Positions 50,032 to 57,301 of a DNA stretch of 64,000 nucleotides are shown piece by piece (position 1 is the first letter of the stretch; each line of letters opens with the position of its first letter). The DNA lies in contig NZ_CP084703.1 of assembly GCF_020519665.1 (NCBI RefSeq), positions 3,038,001-3,102,000 on the forward strand, written 5' to 3'. The notes under the pieces are model-generated. The model was not told the origin of the DNA, did not search any database, and saw nothing but the letters and a program-made list of their open reading frames with translations. The stretch comes from Bacillus shivajii. Its GTDB lineage: Bacteria; Bacillota; Bacilli; Bacillales; Salisediminibacteriaceae. The position numbers were made by a program, and so were the translations under genes.

Positions 50032-50592
50032 TTATTGAGTTGGACCTGCTGTAAGGTTCCAAGAAAACATTGTTTCATATTGACCTGCTAAAGCTGTATC
50101 TGGGCTTAATGTTAAAGATAATGCATCAGTAGGGAAAGCCGCTGTGAATGTTCCTTTTCCTTCATCGACTGCAGCACTTAAAACATTTACTGGAACATCT
50201 AGTGAACCACCTTTTGGTGTTACATATTCTGCACTTGAAGAGCCCGTACCAGCAATTACTGATGAAGGTGCTGCTAAGTTAAGAGACTCTTTAGGCAGTG
50301 TATGAGTACCGTCATCTTTTTGTATCGGAGATGCAGATACTTGCACGTTCCAGCCAGCACCTGTTCCTGTTGGGTCAACGATTTTCAAACTATCTAATGA
50401 TGCAGTTGTTGTTTGAACCGTACCGTCTAATGTTACACCTGCAAAAGTAGTTGCATTTGGTACTTCGATACTGAGTTGACCACCTGTCACTTCAGCATTA
50501 CCAGACGTACTACCTTCTGATGCTAATGACGGATTTGCGAACAACCCTAATGATATTGTTAATATTGATAAAACAGTTACGATCTTTTTCAT
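50032..50592 (-). CDS. WxL-domain surface protein B (cyclic-di-GMP riboswitch-controlled)
   Basis: A 186-residue secreted protein. The signal peptide (VTVLSILTISLGLFANPSLA) likely ends at SLA-SEG. The mature part has GAGWNVQVSAS (first WxL-type motif; Val in place of Leu pattern) and a C-terminal YETMFSWNLTAGPTQ (W-N-L). WxL domains attach to the cell wall without covalent bonds. AGGGGG precedes the ATG by about 12 bases. Its leader holds a cyclic-di-GMP-I riboswitch and it ends in its own terminator, so this small surface protein is controlled as a single unit. Confidence 0.88.
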   Translation of the reverse strand: MKKIVTVLSILTISLGLFANPSLASEGSTSGNAEVTGGQLSIEVPNATTFAGVTLDGTVQTTTASLDSLKIVDPTGTGAGWNVQVSASPIQKDDGTHTLPKESLNLAAPSSVIAGTGSSSAEYVTPKGGSLDVPVNVLSAAVDEGKGTFTAAFPTDALSLTLSPDTALAGQYETMFSWNLTAGPTQ

Positions 50593-50669
50593 CTATTTAT
50601 TTCCCCCTATAGGTAATTTTTTTTTGAGATAATCTATATCTCACTCACCTTTATCCTCATTTTGGGCAT

Positions 50670-50711
50670 AAAAAAATTCTTACTTATACCTTTGTCGCAT
50701 AGCAAGAATTT
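50670..50711 (-). terminator. riboswitch expression-platform terminator
   Basis: On the minus strand AAATTCTT ... AAGAATTT with inner pairing CTAT / ATAG is followed by a run of seven T residues (overlapping the stem), then about 80 bases to the WxL-B start. The competing antiterminator is 50704-50742: AAGAATGAAAGGA pairs with TTCCTTGAAATTCTT. Confidence 0.82.
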
Positions 50712-50735
50712 CAAGGAAGTAATAGATACTCCTTT

Positions 50736-50833
50736 CATTCTTTAGCAACCTGTCGACCATAGCATTTCTTCTTGCCTTAGGCACATGGCTTTGCGTCATT
50801 GTCTTTCAACAATTTTGCCTTTTGTAAGGAATG
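50736..50833 (-). promoter_or_regulatory. cyclic-di-GMP-I (GEMM) riboswitch aptamer upstream of WxL-B
   Basis: On the minus strand the conserved parts appear in order: GGCAAA, a hairpin TTGTTGAAAGACAA with a GAAA tetraloop, GACGCAAAGCC (50787-50797), GCCTAAGGC, and CTATGGTCGACAGGTTGC with the tetraloop receptor and second helix. A closing stem P1 is CATTC-TTA (50833-50825) with TAA-GAATG (50744-50736). P1 formation would hide the AAGAAT needed by the antiterminator, so ligand should favour termination (OFF). Type I aptamers bind cyclic-di-GMP. Confidence 0.93.
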
Positions 50834-50994
50834 AACATATGAAACTGTTCAATCAGATGGTGTGTGATATATCTTACATTTGTTATCATACCTTGATTTC
50901 AGGGCCTTTTCTAGCCATCAAATGTTTCCATTGTTACCAGTGAAAATAATGAAAAAAAAAAAATGAAAGATGATGTATTTTGCATAAAAATAAA
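50834..50994. other. region upstream of the riboswitch
   Basis: Expected to hold the riboswitch promoter on the minus strand, downstream of the WxL-A terminator. I see no gene. Confidence 0.4.
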
Positions 50995-51021
50995 GCCCTT
51001 TTTCTACTAGATCTTAAGGGC
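50984..51021 (-). terminator. terminator of WxL-A gene
   Basis: On the minus strand GCCCTT ... AAGGGC with a 15-base loop is followed by TTTATTTTTA. It overlaps the stop codon. Confidence 0.7.
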
Positions 51022-51958
51022 CAGCTGTTATATTTACGATTATTGTCGTCGAATATGTACCTTCCATTGTATGTTCCGGCTCTAGCGTTAAACCTAACGC
51101 ATGTGACCCAAAGGATACAAGAAAACTTCCAATTCCACCTCCAGCTGAAGCACTTACCAATTTTAATCCGTCGTTTAAATCAATCGCTCCACCTCTTACT
51201 TTCAACTCACTTGCTGCCGATGAATGCTCTTCAATATTTGAAAGAACTGGAGCCTCTATATTTAATGACCCTGGAGGAAGACGGTGTCCATGTTGATTTG
51301 TAAGCGGTTCTGCTTTAACTGTTATATGCCATCCGTCAGTTAGTGGATATTCATTGTATATTGGAAATGAGTTAATTTGTGCAACGGTTTGTTGAATTTG
51401 TCCATTTAATGTAACTGCGGAAAAGTCCCCAATTTCAATTGGCCCTAAAAAAGGCATGAAGTCCTCACCTTTCTCTTGGTCATTACCCCCTTCTGCATGA
51501 TCAGGCGTCCCAGGTTCCCCTGCATGTTCTGGGTTCTCCGTATCATCTGTATGACCAGGAGGTAATTCATTCTCCTCCGTTGAATCGGCATGTTCAGGCG
51601 CCCCATCTTCCTCTGTATGAGGAGGGTTTTCAGTTTCTTCAGTATGTCCTGGGGGCAAACCATCCGCATCTTCTTGACCTGGGGGGAGTTCTTCGGCAGA
51701 GGTTGCGCTTGAAATACTCAACGGTGTTGTAATTATAGAAGTCAATAATAAAGAGCCAACAACCACTTTTATCAATTTTACTTTTGTATTCGGAATCGAG
51801 TGTCGGATATAGCTCAAGGCAAGAGTGTTTAAACTTGGATGTTTCTCACCAAGCTCGCTAGAAAATTCATACGTATAAATTTGAGGATCTACATGTAATA
51901 TAGCGCACGTCATATTACACTCATCAAGATAGATATCATGAGATACAAACAGGTTCAT
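51014..51958 (-). CDS. WxL-domain protein A with cytoplasmic N-terminal domain and acidic Pro-rich repeats
   Basis: A 314-residue protein. About 70 residues of a hydrophilic N-terminal domain (MNLFVSHDIYLDE, ILHVDPQIYTYEFSSELG) come before a single hydrophobic segment (LIKVVVGSLLLTSIITTPLSIS), so the N-terminus would stay in the cytoplasm or form a very long signal peptide. Then an acidic region with repeats of the type LPPGHTEETENPPH and LPPGHTDDTENPEH, and a WxL-like domain (DGWHITVKAEP, C-terminal IIVNITAGP, where the Trp of the second motif is lost). The start at 51958 follows GGAGGGGAGAGGA. It lies just downstream of the diguanylate cyclase gene. Confidence 0.78.
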   Translation of the reverse strand: MNLFVSHDIYLDECNMTCAILHVDPQIYTYEFSSELGEKHPSLNTLALSYIRHSIPNTKVKLIKVVVGSLLLTSIITTPLSISSATSAEELPPGQEDADGLPPGHTEETENPPHTEEDGAPEHADSTEENELPPGHTDDTENPEHAGEPGTPDHAEGGNDQEKGEDFMPFLGPIEIGDFSAVTLNGQIQQTVAQINSFPIYNEYPLTDGWHITVKAEPLTNQHGHRLPPGSLNIEAPVLSNIEEHSSAASELKVRGGAIDLNDGLKLVSASAGGGIGSFLVSFGSHALGLTLEPEHTMEGTYSTTIIVNITAGP

Positions 51959-52026
51959 TCCTCTCCCCTCCTTACTAACTATCATTTCCAGATGATTGAC
52001 TACGTAAAAAAGTTTTTGATCAGCTT

Positions 52027-52060
52027 AAAAAACCTTATTACGATAAACATGTAATAAGGT
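52027..52060 (-). terminator. terminator of PAS-GGDEF gene
   Basis: Stem ACCTTATTAC / GTAATAAGGT with a 9-base loop, followed on the minus strand by six T residues. Confidence 0.85.
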
Positions 52061-52071
52061 GGTTCTCCAGA

Positions 52072-53745
52072 CTATTCTGTTTTTCCAATACTTTCATTGT
52101 AAAACTGAAAATCATTTCCGCCTCTTTCTTTTACAGTATATAAGGCATCATCGGCTTTGATCACTAATGATTTCATACTCTCACCATGATCAGGATATAA
52201 TGCAATCCCTACGCTCATCGTCATATCCATTGAGTAGCCGTCATATTCCCAAGGCCTGCTTAAATTCTCATTAATCCGTTCAATGATATTCACTACTTGT
52301 TTCTCGTCGTTAATATCCGCTAACAAAATATTAAATTCATCACCACCGATTCTAGCAACCGTATCAACATTCCGTACACTTTCACTAAGTCTTGAAGCGA
52401 ATTCTTTTATAAACGCGTCTCCACCCTCATGACCAACCGTGTCATTCACGTCTTTAAATTCGTCTCCATCTATAAACAATAAAGCAAAGGATGTATTTTT
52501 ACGCTTAGCGTTTTCAATCGCTTTTTCCATATGTTCTTTAAACAGTTGCCTGTTAGGTAAATCCGTTAAATAATCATAAAATGCCATTTTCTCAATTTTT
52601 GTCTCGAGTTCTTTTCGTTTCGTAATGTCACGTAAAACAGCATGGATTGCAGGCTTTCCTTTATATGTTGTCGTCGTTTCAAAAAACTCCACTTGACGTG
52701 CTTCACCATCTAACGTAACGATAGGGCCCTCTACAGGTTCAGAATGCCCACCTTCTAAAAGTTCATTTACTCGCTCTTCTACCGAACTCCGACCAATAAA
52801 TGGGATAAAATCATTTAATGCTTTTCCGAATAGCTGTTCTTTACTAGAAGCTTCTACAAGCTTCATGAATGCATAGTTTCCGTATTTAATAAACCCTTCT
52901 TGATGAATAAGGATCGGGTCTGGAGATTGATCGATTAAGTTACGATAAAACTCTTCATTGTACTTAATAATTTTATTCATTTCATGTTCTTCTGTTATAT
53001 CTTTCGCGATTCCATAAATTCCGATTACCTCTCCTTCTACAATAATCGGAACATTCTTCACTAAAGTAAGAGCGACCTCCTCATTTTTATGGATAACCTT
53101 CACTTTATATTCTTCTGTACTTCCAGCTTTAGCTTTCAAAAAATGTTCATAGGTTTCCTCTAAACATTCTTCTAACACCAATTTTGAAAAGTTTGTTCCT
53201 ATTAACTCATCTTTATGATAACCAGACAGTCGTTCACCTGCTTGATTGACTGAAAGGAAATTCCCTTCTAAGTCAAGGGCAAACACACTGTCACTGTTAT
53301 TCTCAACTAATGATTTATATTTTTGTTCGTTAATCGACAGTTCTCTTTCTACTCTTTTCCTTTTCGAGATGTCACGAGTGATCGAAACGATGTAACTAAT
53401 CTCGCCATTTTCACCAAAAAACGGATTTAAGGAAACCTCTTCAAATGTGTTCATTTGATTATCACTAAACTCAAAGATTACTTTATCCTTACTTTCAATG
53501 ACTTGCTTATAATGCTCTAACAAAATAAGAGCATAATTTTCAGGAATAACCTCTTCAATTTTATACCCAATTACGTCTTTTTGTCCTATTGAAGCCTGCG
53601 CTGTTGAATTAAGAGTAACATACTTAAATTCACCGTCACTTGTTACTTCCATGACAAAAACAAAATCATTAATACAATCGATAAATTCATTTAAAAATGG
53701 CAGATGTTTTTCTTTTAATAAGTGTTTCATTTGAAGATCCCTCAA
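52072..53745 (-). CDS. diguanylate cyclase with three PAS domains
   Basis: A 557-residue soluble protein: PAS domains at about residues 15-125, 138-260 and 265-385, linked by PAC motifs (SITRDISKRKR, GIAKDITEEHE, AVLRDITKRKE), then a GGDEF domain. The active site RIGGDEFNIL is intact (near residue 467), and RNVD five residues upstream is a product-inhibition I-site. It should make cyclic-di-GMP in response to a signal sensed by PAS. No EAL domain or membrane helix. It is upstream of WxL-A and of the cyclic-di-GMP riboswitch, which suggests a local circuit. Confidence 0.93.
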   Translation of the reverse strand: MRDLQMKHLLKEKHLPFLNEFIDCINDFVFVMEVTSDGEFKYVTLNSTAQASIGQKDVIGYKIEEVIPENYALILLEHYKQVIESKDKVIFEFSDNQMNTFEEVSLNPFFGENGEISYIVSITRDISKRKRVERELSINEQKYKSLVENNSDSVFALDLEGNFLSVNQAGERLSGYHKDELIGTNFSKLVLEECLEETYEHFLKAKAGSTEEYKVKVIHKNEEVALTLVKNVPIIVEGEVIGIYGIAKDITEEHEMNKIIKYNEEFYRNLIDQSPDPILIHQEGFIKYGNYAFMKLVEASSKEQLFGKALNDFIPFIGRSSVEERVNELLEGGHSEPVEGPIVTLDGEARQVEFFETTTTYKGKPAIHAVLRDITKRKELETKIEKMAFYDYLTDLPNRQLFKEHMEKAIENAKRKNTSFALLFIDGDEFKDVNDTVGHEGGDAFIKEFASRLSESVRNVDTVARIGGDEFNILLADINDEKQVVNIIERINENLSRPWEYDGYSMDMTMSVGIALYPDHGESMKSLVIKADDALYTVKERGGNDFQFYNESIGKTE

Positions 53746-54208
53746 ATTCTATGAATTAATACTCGTCCATTTAAAAGACATTCTTGAGTAATATATAATA
53801 CCCTAATGTACCTAAATTAAAACAAAATAGATAGAGGTCTATTCATGGATATTATGTCAATCCGTGTAATTTTCATGAATATTAATTCACCAATACTAAA
53901 AACCCCATTGAAAAAAATCTCTAAGGGGTTGATATGTGCAATTCTTGACTTATTCAAGTAATGTTTTATTAAACTAAATTCACCATTTGTTTAAGTAAGA
54001 AATTTTAATTGGGTTTAGTAACCGTCCATCTATTTCTTATAATCACTTAGTTTAAAAAAATACTTATCCCAAGGTTTGCCGAATTTTAATTTGACCATTT
54101 TAACATGGATTTCTTAATTGAGAGTGTCTAAATTAGTTATGTACAATTACTTTGGCTAAACATTAAAATCCTTAGGGGATTCAGATTCAATTCGGTTCTA
54201 AAAATACC
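53746..54208. other. intergenic region between PAS-GGDEF and RacA-like genes
   Basis: A minus-strand terminator AACCCC / GGGGTT (53898-53930, followed by T residues) lies in it, as does a weak AATCC / GGATT hairpin near 54167-54183 close to the end of the RacA-like gene. No coding frame is convincing. Confidence 0.5.
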
Positions 54209-54916
54209 TTATTTACGAAATATGGAGAATAACCTTCTCCAGTTCCATTCAGGTTTTTGTAACTTTTTTTCTAATTTTTTATTAAATTCGTTTTGTAAAT
54301 GCCATACGTTCTTCTGTTCTTCTCTCATATTTTGTATTTCTTCTTGTAAGTATTCGCTTTTTTGTTTTTCTTGTTGCAGTAATGTTTCGTATTGATCCTT
54401 TTGTTGTTCAGATAATTTTTCGATTTTAGTTTGCGTTTTATTAGCGGAATTTCCAATACTAGCACTTATATCATGATGATCTTGCTGGAGCCGAGAAACT
54501 GTTGTTTTAAGCTGTGACACACTGTTTGTCAATTGATCATTCTTTTCACGTGTAGCAGCGAGTTCATTGGCTAAAAACATGAATACTTCTTTAAGATCGT
54601 TTGGATCGTCGGGAAGGTTTTCATTTGTATCGGGTAGCGCTACCTCTGTTTCAATCGATCCTGCTAGTCTTGCTTTTTGTTGATACACAAGATCTTTAGC
54701 TGTATCGTCTAGGGGCTTTTCCGTATCGCGTAACGCTATAAGCGCTTCAATGTCAGTTTGAACAAAGATACGCCTATTCCCCTCTTTAAAAAATTCATAC
54801 CCATTTCGCTCTAAAATTTGACCATACTTTCGAACAGTAGCTGTTGCAATCTCTACTTCTTCAGCCACTTCCTTTGAAGAGAAACATCGTTCATTCGGTT
54901 GTATATCATGTCGCAT
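54209..54916 (-). CDS. MerR-like HTH, coiled-coil (DUF3967/RacA-like) DNA-binding protein
   Basis: A 235-residue protein. The N-terminal helix-turn-helix (CFSSKEVAEEVEIATATVRKYG, then RRIFVQTDIEALIAL) is MerR-like. A long coiled coil covers about residues 105-220 (LAATREKNDQLTNSVSQL, QQEKQKSEYLQEEIQNMREEQ), and it ends in a basic, aromatic tail (WNWRRLFSIFRK). This layout is that of RacA and DUF3967 proteins often carried by Bacillus plasmids. AAGGAGG precedes the ATG by 6 bases. A perfect inverted repeat lies about 50 bases upstream. Likely role in DNA binding or segregation, by inference. Confidence 0.8.
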   Translation of the reverse strand: MRHDIQPNERCFSSKEVAEEVEIATATVRKYGQILERNGYEFFKEGNRRIFVQTDIEALIALRDTEKPLDDTAKDLVYQQKARLAGSIETEVALPDTNENLPDDPNDLKEVFMFLANELAATREKNDQLTNSVSQLKTTVSRLQQDHHDISASIGNSANKTQTKIEKLSEQQKDQYETLLQQEKQKSEYLQEEIQNMREEQKNVWHLQNEFNKKLEKKLQKPEWNWRRLFSIFRK

Positions 54917-55263
54917 ATCGAACCTCCTTCCCTATTAAATGTGAAGGCTTTCCGATGAGCTTGTAAGTTATATCGCCTAGCGATATAACACAACAGAAAA
55001 CACTTCATAGTTAAATAATCGTTGATGTGTTATTTATTATAAAGACTACACAATGCATGAAAATTTGTTTTATATAATCTTGCGGAATTCTTTTTCATGC
55101 TTCTAACCTTTATTTTAAATTGTGAAACGACCCCCAACCAAAATTGGTTGAGAGCCTTTCAAACGTTGATCATTACTTTGACACGGATGCAACCCAACCT
55201 ACAAAAATAAGCCCGTGTATAGTAATATACGGAACTTTTTATTCAATTTGACAGGCTTACACT
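54917..55263. other. region upstream of RacA-like gene
   Basis: Holds the inverted repeat at 54967-54989, a CAACCAA-AA-TTGGTTG palindrome at about 55134-55149, and a weak CCGTATA / TATACACGG hairpin near 55210-55240 downstream of the small ORF. No gene seen. Confidence 0.5.
54967..54989. promoter_or_regulatory. perfect 10-3-10 inverted repeat, candidate operator
   Basis: GTTATATCGC, CTA, GCGATATAAC. It lies 51 bases upstream of the RacA-like start codon. A perfect dyad of this length next to a gene for an HTH protein suggests autoregulation or a partition-type site. Confidence 0.65.
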
Positions 55264-55527
55264 TTACGAGCGTTGAATTTTGTTAGAAGAATAATCATCA
55301 ACTAGTTTTTTTAAGTTTATATGCGCTTCTCTTACTTTAATCGTTTCATCAATAATTTCCCGAAAACCTTCCAATTCTTTATCTGAAGCATTCAATAAAG
55401 GCTTTGAAATGCTTTCGGCGATTTGTTGTAAAGTGAGATCTCTGACCACAAACAGCCACCACCTTTCTTCAATATTATTGGGCTTATCTTTTCTCCTCAA
55501 TAGTTTTTTCTCGAATGAGATGTTCAT
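55264..55527 (-). CDS. small hypothetical protein
   Basis: An 87-codon frame. The C-terminal part (LTLQQIAESISKPLL, GFREIIDETIKVREAHINLKKLVDDY) is amphipathic and protein-like, possibly a helical hairpin. The ATG at 55527 is only two bases from AAAAGG, which is poor. A GTG at 55449 has AAAGGTGG at good distance and may be the true start, giving about 61 residues. No family recognised; it lies between an ISL3 remnant and the RacA-like gene. Confidence 0.45.
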   Translation of the reverse strand: MNISFEKKLLRRKDKPNNIEERWWLFVVRDLTLQQIAESISKPLLNASDKELEGFREIIDETIKVREAHINLKKLVDDYSSNKIQRS

Positions 55528-55629
55528 TTCCTTTTAACAGTATAAAAATAAACTCTTTATACTATTAGGGTTCGAACGTTGTGCTAGATATTTGGGTATA
55601 ACTACACAAATGTATTTGACCAAGTAAAA

Positions 55630-56006
55630 GGGTATCATTCCTTTCTGGAAGAGGAGTAATCTAGACAAAAAAAGGAACGCCAGTTAAGAAAGGCATATGA
55701 AGTGAAAAATGCGCTAGACCAGTGGTTTAAAAAAAGTACATTAGAGAATTCGAAAGCTGGTTTAGAAGGGTAGCTTACCGTTGTGGAAGAGTCAGGTGTT
55801 TCCTGGTTCCTAACGATAGTAAATACATTTGAAAGAGGGCAAATAGAAATACACCAATCATTTGTGTACCCTTGTAACAATGGCTACATAGAAGTGTGAA
55901 CAATACAACAAAAGTAACGAAGAGGATGTCGTACGGAATTAAAAGCTCTGAGAGATTACAAATGAAGCTTTTGTGGAGACATATAGTTAGAACCCATGCG
56001 ACTTAA
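55630..56006 (+). pseudogene. ISL3-family transposase remnant (C-terminal part)
   Basis: The plus strand reads RQKKERQLRKAYEVKNALDQ and then WFKKSTLENSKAGLEG. A TAG (55771-55773) follows where Trp is expected, then LTVVEESGVSWFLTIVNTF and YPCNNGYIE. A single-base deletion at about 55894 shifts frame, and the end reads VNNTTKVTKRMSYGIKSSER. These match the conserved C-terminal end of ISL3 transposases (YPYNNGYIEG-VNN motif). An earlier TAA is at 55657-55659. At least three lesions, and the N-terminal part is missing. Confidence 0.85.
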
Positions 56007-56017
56007 GCCGCATGGGT
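55992..56017. terminator. inverted repeat after ISL3 remnant
   Basis: ACCCATGCG / CGCATGGGT flanking ACTTAAGC. It overlaps the end of the transposase remnant; ISL3 elements often carry such a structure near the end. Region 56018-56246 beyond it shows no gene. Confidence 0.6.
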
Positions 56018-56246
56018 AGAGAGAGAATTGGGAATCTCTACACTACAACTACTGACAGAAAGCCCATAAGTTTTAATCGAAACATCAAATACTCCAATTT
56101 CTTTAGATACAAAAAAATCCCAAAATTTAATTTGAGAAGTTCATTTACATTGACATTTTTTGAGGATGTTTTATGTAAGTTCGAATACCTTTAGTTATCC
56201 TTTAACCTACCAAACGTTTGTAGTTATCGAGTTTTTTTAGTAATAA

Positions 56247-56323
56247 TGGCGTCCCAGGAGAGATTCGAACTCCCGACCGATGGCTTAGAAGGCCATTGCT
56301 CTATCCAGCTGAGCTACTGGGAC
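56247..56323 (-). tRNA. tRNA-Arg (TCT anticodon)
   Basis: Cloverleaf on the minus strand: acceptor GTCCCAG / CTGGGAC, anticodon stem ATGGC / GCCAT with loop CTTCTAA, T-loop TTCGAAT, and an encoded CCA end. 77 nucleotides. It is cotranscribed after tRNA-Gly, 25 bases away. Confidence 0.97.
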
Positions 56324-56348
56324 AAAGATTCATATTTATTTACTTAAA

Positions 56349-56422
56349 TGGAGCGGGTGATGGGAATCGAACCCACGACATCAGCTTGGAAGGCTGAGGT
56401 TTTACCACTAAACTACACCCGC
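56349..56422 (-). tRNA. tRNA-Gly (TCC anticodon)
   Basis: Cloverleaf on the minus strand: acceptor GCGGGTG / CACCCGC, D-loop region AGTGGTAAA, anticodon stem TCAGC / GCTGA with loop CTTCCAA, T-loop TTCGATT, encoded CCA. 74 nucleotides. Its 5' half and 5' flank are duplicated upstream. Confidence 0.97.
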
Positions 56423-56473
56423 ATATAATTTTGTTAAGACTTCAACTGCTTGGTACGCACTAACATGTCTCTT
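56392..56473. repeat. direct repeat copy 1: 5' half of tRNA-Gly plus its 5' flank
   Basis: 82 bases matching 56548-56629 with two differences; repeat period 156 bases. Copy 1 is part of the complete tRNA-Gly gene. Confidence 0.9.
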
Positions 56474-56547
56474 CCTCTACTAGCTTTTGCTCTGTTGCCA
56501 TATCCGTCGAGACAACTCGTAGATATTTCGACGATGTATTTGCTCGT

Positions 56548-56629
56548 GGCTGAGGTTTTACCACTAAACTACACCCGCATATAATTTTGTTAAGACTTCA
56601 ACTGCTTGGCACGCACTACCATGTCTCTT
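56548..56629. repeat. direct repeat copy 2: truncated tRNA-Gly 5' half plus flank
   Basis: Nucleotides 56578 to 56548 repeat the first 31 bases of tRNA-Gly and stop at the start of the anticodon loop, before the anticodon. The 5' flank is also copied. It lies between the tRNA promoter and the real tRNA-Gly, so it should be transcribed. The 74-base spacer between copies (56474-56547) contains CGTCGA / TCGACG inverted repeats and no gene. Confidence 0.85.
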
Positions 56630-56667
56630 AATCAAAGATCCAATTCTTCCCCTGAGTCACATAATAC

Positions 56668-56695
56668 ATTATACTAGAAAAAGAAAATCAGTCAA
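56668..56695 (-). promoter_or_regulatory. sigma-A-type promoter of the tRNA operon
   Basis: On the minus strand TTGACT, a 16-base spacer and TATAAT. It points at the tRNA-Gly fragment and the two tRNA genes. A long imperfect inverted repeat (GAAGAAGGATTGTTT / AAACAATCCTCCTTC, 56705-56757) lies just upstream. Confidence 0.8.
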
Positions 56696-56765
56696 GAACT
56701 TTTTTTGAAGAAGGATTGTTTTTCAACAGCGACGTATATAAATATAAACAATCCTCCTTCAAATG

Positions 56766-57281
56766 TCAACCGATTTTAGAAAAACTTTTACTAAGATTTT
56801 CTACTTTTTCTCCGTCCATATTAAAAAAGGTTACATGAAACGTTGCATCGGTAGCTTCTAAAATAACATATGTTCCTTCTTTGACTTGCCGCGGAAGGCG
56901 CATACTACCCGGATTGATAATAACCTTTCCTTTTTCCTGAACGGCCACAGGTATATGTGTATGACCATAACAAATAATGTCTGCCCCTGTTTCTTCTCCT
57001 TTAAATAAAAGGTTCATTTCTGTCATTTTTACATTTAATAAATGACCATGAGCGACAAAAAAACGTGTTTCAACTACTTCTTCAACCAATTCTTCTTTAA
57101 AGGTAGAATCAAAATCACAGTTTCCTCTAACTGTTCGTACATTTTGTAAACAAGGAGCATCTGCTTTTAGTTCTGAATCCCCACAATGAAACATTACGTC
57201 CACTTCATTTTTGTGGCGATCAACAACTTGCTGAACTTCTTCCGTCCACCCATGACTATCACTCATAATTAATGCTTTCAT
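56766..57281 (-). CDS. ysnB: YsnB/YfcE-type metallophosphoesterase
   Basis: A 171-residue phosphodiesterase of the calcineurin-like fold. Metal ligands are in IMSDSHGW, FHCGDSE, VRGNCD, AHGH and CYGHTHIPV; the fold is complete. The start at 57281 (MKALIMSDSHG) follows GGGGGAG by about 9 bases, after the rdgB stop region; the longer frame overlaps rdgB. Substrate unknown, though B. subtilis has the same rph-rdgB-ysnB order. Confidence 0.92.
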   Translation of the reverse strand: MKALIMSDSHGWTEEVQQVVDRHKNEVDVMFHCGDSELKADAPCLQNVRTVRGNCDFDSTFKEELVEEVVETRFFVAHGHLLNVKMTEMNLLFKGEETGADIICYGHTHIPVAVQEKGKVIINPGSMRLPRQVKEGTYVILEATDATFHVTFFNMDGEKVENLSKSFSKIG

Positions 57282-57301
57282 GTGTTCTGCTCCCCCTTTT
57301 A

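Noticed and set aside
56392-56629. tRNA-Gly duplication as attL/attR of an integrated element
   Set aside because: Integrases normally use the 3' half of tRNA genes; here the 5' half is repeated and only 74 bases lie between, with no mobile genes.
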